A DNA stretch of 64,000 nt from Cristatella mucedo (Eukaryota; Bryozoa; Phylactolaemata; Cristatellidae), in NCBI GenBank assembly GCA_009760855.2, contig WPIO01000173.1, positions 409,501 to 473,500 on the forward strand, read 5' to 3'. The notes under the pieces are model-generated. The model was not told the DNA's origin. It made no database searches and worked only from the letters and a program-made list of their open reading frames with translations. Position 1 is the stretch's first letter, and each line of letters starts with the position of its first letter. Below, one piece after another: positions 60,716 to 64,000 of the stretch. A program made the translations under genes and the position numbers.

Positions 60716-62216
60716 ATTATCTAGCAAAGATGACGGCAATCTATCAGCTGCCTTTGACACAATTGGTTGCGATATTCTACTTAAACGACTGAAACCAAAC
60801 GATTGGACTGGCATATGAGGTACTAGCGCGATTCAAATCGTACTTGTTCAATTGTGTTCAATCCGTCTCTCGCGGGGGTCAGGCGTCAGTCACCATACCA
60901 GTCACCCGTGGAGGTCCGCAAGGGTCCATCATCACTCCTTCGCTGTTTTTCATTCGTATAGAATGTCTGGGGAATGCTATTCGGGCTCATAGCATTGGCT
61001 CTCAATTTTAAGCTGACAACGCTCAGTTGTACTGAATTGTCGCTGAAACCAAAGGAATCGGCTGCAGCGACTGACAAACTGAATGCTGAATGCCTTGCAG
61101 ACTTTCGATCATGCACATGAGACAATTCCCGTCGGCTTAACGACGACGAAACTGAACTGCTACTCAAAAGACAACCCAAGCTTGTGGCTGGACAAAAAGA
61201 CTTAGCTCTTCTAATAGGCGATGCTGTTTTTTGACAGCCGCAGTGCGCTCGTAATTTAGGTCTTTGAAAACTATCTAATAGTTAAAGGCTGCATTAGGAA
61301 AACCTCAACAGGTAGCCATCACGCCCAATCCATATCCAAGGTTAGGGACTGTCTTCTACTGTGGCTTTCAAAAAATGTAACCAGCTCCCAGCTTTTGTCT
61401 CGGCTAGATTATTGCAATTTTATTTGGCTCTGCTATAAAAAAAACTCCTCTAGGCCGCTGCTGCTGGTGATGAATATTGCTGCAAGCCTAGCTAGCAAAT
61501 CCTAGAGGTCTAGCTATGTGTCTCCTTCGCTGAAAGGGCTTCGATGGCTTCCGGTTGATCAACAAGGCAGAGTACAGTTAATCAACTGACACTCAATGCC
61601 AATGCCACGGTTTTGCTTCGTCATACCTTGCAGAACTGCTGTGGCAGTTGAACCTCATAGCGCTTTCAGGTCCGCTATGGAAAACTAAACAGCTGTTCCA
61701 TTCCTCCTCTTAAAAAATATAAAAATGTAATTCATTTGGATAGCGAACTAGGAGAACTTGAGCTCTATCCAGGCGCTGCACAAGTACCATGGGCCGCGAC
61801 CATCGGCCATACAATTATTCACCTTCACCTTGACTTAGGCGGGCACCTTTACCACTGGGCGAAACCGGCGCGGCATGTAAAGAATGTTGGCGTCAGAAGC
61901 TTTGGATCTGCAGGTCATAAACTGTTTATTCACGTACACAGGTCCTACTCAACGACATAAACTCTCCTGCTGCCGACTGCGGCACATCCTTTCCAGCCGT
62001 TCTGAGCTGCTACTTCTACGTTACTCATTACCTCAGCCGCTCTCCGGACTCAGCTATGCTTCTCACTTTCTCTTTGTTGCGTGAGCCTAAGTCTGTTGGC
62101 TATCGAATGCTTACCGAAAGCCGCTTAGGCTGTGAGTGTGCTATACAAAACTCTCGTGCATAAAACCCACATAGTCTGTGTGGTTTTGTGAAGTTGCAGA
62201 CAGAGGGAGATACTTT
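60716..62216 (+). mobile_element. LINE family B copy, degenerate, with RT core
   Basis: RT remnants: LSAAFDTIGCDILL, a PVTRGGPQGSIITPSLFF-like box ([13 protein letters not shown] in live elements), an altered YADD region, ESAAATDKLNAE and RRLNDDETELL. Then the C-terminal region and tail (GAAAGCCGCTTAGGCTGTGA, ACAAAACTCTCGTGCATAA). Split by a SINE D at about 61721-61877. Confidence 0.85.
61721..61877 (-). mobile_element. SINE family D inserted in LINE B
   Basis: Reversed: GTAATTCATTTGGATAGCG, GAGAACTTGAGCTCTATCC, a damaged B box and GGCACCTTTACCACTGGGC (A box). TAAAAAAT on the left (from 61711) and TAAAGAAT on the right (61878-61885) may be the target duplication. Confidence 0.75.
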
Positions 62217-62244
62217 ACATTCCATAACACGAAGCGACTGATAG

Positions 62245-62765
62245 CAATAATAATAATAATTATTATTATAATAATAATGCACTTGATAAAGCGCCCTCAG
62301 AGAACTCAATCTCTTTCTAGGCGCTTTACATTTGCTGCAAAGGGAAACACGATTGAATGCTGATTAACATAACGATAAAATAAACAACATGAATAACATG
62401 GTTAGGGGTGACAAGCACAGGGTCAGCATGCAAATGTGGTTAGTGGCAGCATGCACAGTGTCAGCACGCACAAGTACATGAAGGACGAATCACAGGGACC
62501 CACTAAATGCTGTCATGAATAGGTGTGTTTCAAGTTCTTTTGAAATGTGATCTAGTCAGAGGATGATCTGACCAAGTCGGGAGTGAGTTCCAGGCTTTGG
62601 GAGCACACGAACTAAATGCATGGTCTCCAGAGGATTTGAGGTTTGTACGAGGTATTGGTAAACTGCTGGATTCCGAAAAGCGGGTGGTACGATGCTTGGC
62701 CTGATGGGGTAGTAGATCTGAGAGATAGGCTGGAGCCAAATAATGTAGTGACCTAAAAGTGAGCG
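62245..62765 (-). mobile_element. LINE family A copy, well preserved 3' part
   Basis: Reversed tail GCACTTGATAAAGCGCCCTC, AACTCAATCTCTTTCTAGGC, then CATGAATAACATGGTTAGGG, AATCACAGGGACCCACTAAA, and minus-strand MAPAYLSDLLPHQAKHRTT and NLKSSGDHAFSSCAPKAWNS. Confidence 0.9.
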
Positions 62766-62769
62766 ATTA

Positions 62770-64000
62770 CAATAGGGAACGATTATTCAAATGACTTTTT
62801 TTGAACATTACAGCACACCCGATCACTCAGCTTACAGATCTTTCCTGGATCCTGGCCTTTACCTCAGTCGCGTTTACTGATTCTGGTTGCACCCCAGCTT
62901 CGGACCTGTTTATGATTGTGACAGGAGAGTGTGTGAAAGAGTTTGCCGGGGAATATCTTTCGAGCTGCAGCAGCTTCGCAAAACATCTCGTCTTTCCTCG
63001 TTGGAGGAGAATTAAGACGACTTTAGCTGCCACAGTTAGAACAGTGACAGTAGTCGCCGTGGCTCTGGCGCGAGATCTCGGCGGCTACTCCAACGAAGGG
63101 GGAGATTTAAGGGCTCTGCGCACAGCCGAGATCCGATGTAGCACGAAGCCCCCACTCCCCCCCCCCCGCACGCCACTGGTTGGCGTGAGATGACGGCGAC
63201 GGCTGTAGTGTATCGTATGCAGGCATTGCAAGCGAGCGAGCTAACATACAAATGTCGAAGCATGTACAAATAAATGTAGTAGTGGCCGCTCCAGAGTGAC
63301 AGGAGAGGAAAGAGAGACGGCCGGATGGAGAGAATGAGAAGAAATCGAGAGGGAGTGGCTAGCGTCCACGCAGGCCGGTGGACAAGCAGAAAGTGGTTCG
63401 CTGCAGAGCAAGTGGGTCACACGACGACAGCTGACCCACTGCAATCAAACCTAGCTTAGCAGATACCGCCCGACCGCAGTGACTAATGAGCCGGCGTGCA
63501 GCGCGCCTGTTAGCCAGGCCGTATGGCGTGAGTCCATCTGAGGCGGAACAACTACGAACGAGGCTTTCCGCGCCGGCCAGCTCAGCTAATGCAGCTCTCC
63601 GCGTTTTGGATCGTCAGCCGTATGGCCTTCCAAAGATTTTGTTCGCTCGAACTCGCTGACATCAATTCGGCGGAAGTCGGGGCGGAAAGTCGAGAGCGTC
63701 AGTCGCCATGTTACGAAGGCCTCGTGAATAAAGCGCCGAAAGTGCAAGCGCTGATTACACTAAGCGCTATAGGCGGCTTTCGCACTGTTGTGATCGTGAT
63801 CTGAGGAGGGAACTCATTCGCCCGTCCGCCTTTAGAGCCACGAGAGATGCAAATCAGTGCGAAGGATGCAAATCGGAAAACCGACGCCGTCGCGAGTTGA
63901 ATCCATAAGACGCGTCGCCATCGCGGCGGTCTGTTTTTTGGCTCGTGCGCTGACGGATCGCGCCGCCCGCATCCGCAACCGCGCGGCCGTCGCGCGACGG
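62770..64000. other. Unassigned, GC-rich towards the window end
   Basis: CpG content rises after about 62950 and again near 63880-64000, with a C run at about 63157-63167. This may be the flank of another gene, but no exon is recognised. Confidence 0.35.

Overview
The window is animal nuclear DNA. It has long introns with GT/AG boundaries, CpG-rich promoter-like stretches, (AT)n and (CA)n microsatellites, and a dense layer of decayed non-LTR retrotransposons and tRNA-derived SINEs. Nothing prokaryotic is present. The only gene I can reconstruct codes for a septin of the Septin-7/Peanut group. Its sequence reads as an invertebrate bilaterian, perhaps spiralian; that placement is an inference and I cannot name the species.

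The septin gene lies on the minus strand. Twelve coding exons can be joined with matching phases: 25616-25628, 11000-11386, 10557-10663, 10275-10375, 9443-9577, 6349-6466, 5490-5582, 4983-5131, 3085-3207, 1576-1711, 1175-1326 and 265-295. They give a 514-residue protein with the GTPase motifs, the septin unique element, a C-terminal coiled coil and a basic tail ending in GVF. A CpG-rich minus-strand promoter with ETS, E-box and GC-box motifs lies just upstream of the short first exon. A second candidate first exon (55939-56173) sits in another CpG-rich island about 30 kb further upstream. It ends in the same phase and would give a 588-residue isoform, so the septin locus may span about 56 kb of the window.

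The rest is intron or flank filled with repeats. Two CR1/L2-like LINE families recur: family A ends in a hairpin plus (ATT)n, and family B ends in a TACATTACATTACA-type tail. Two main tRNA-derived SINE families recur (called C and D here), and D shares its 3' end with LINE A. Many copies are nested in one another. At 57290-57473 a 184-bp non-autonomous hAT element with 8-bp target duplications resembles the SPIN/URR1 group known from vertebrates and from horizontal transfer. Other structures are a 35-bp inverted repeat in septin intron 8, GC-rich hairpins and short minisatellites.

I did not find a previously undescribed multi-gene system. The best leads are the SPIN/URR1-like element, the paired alternative septin first exons, and a splice donor that overlaps an in-frame stop codon near the septin C-terminus.
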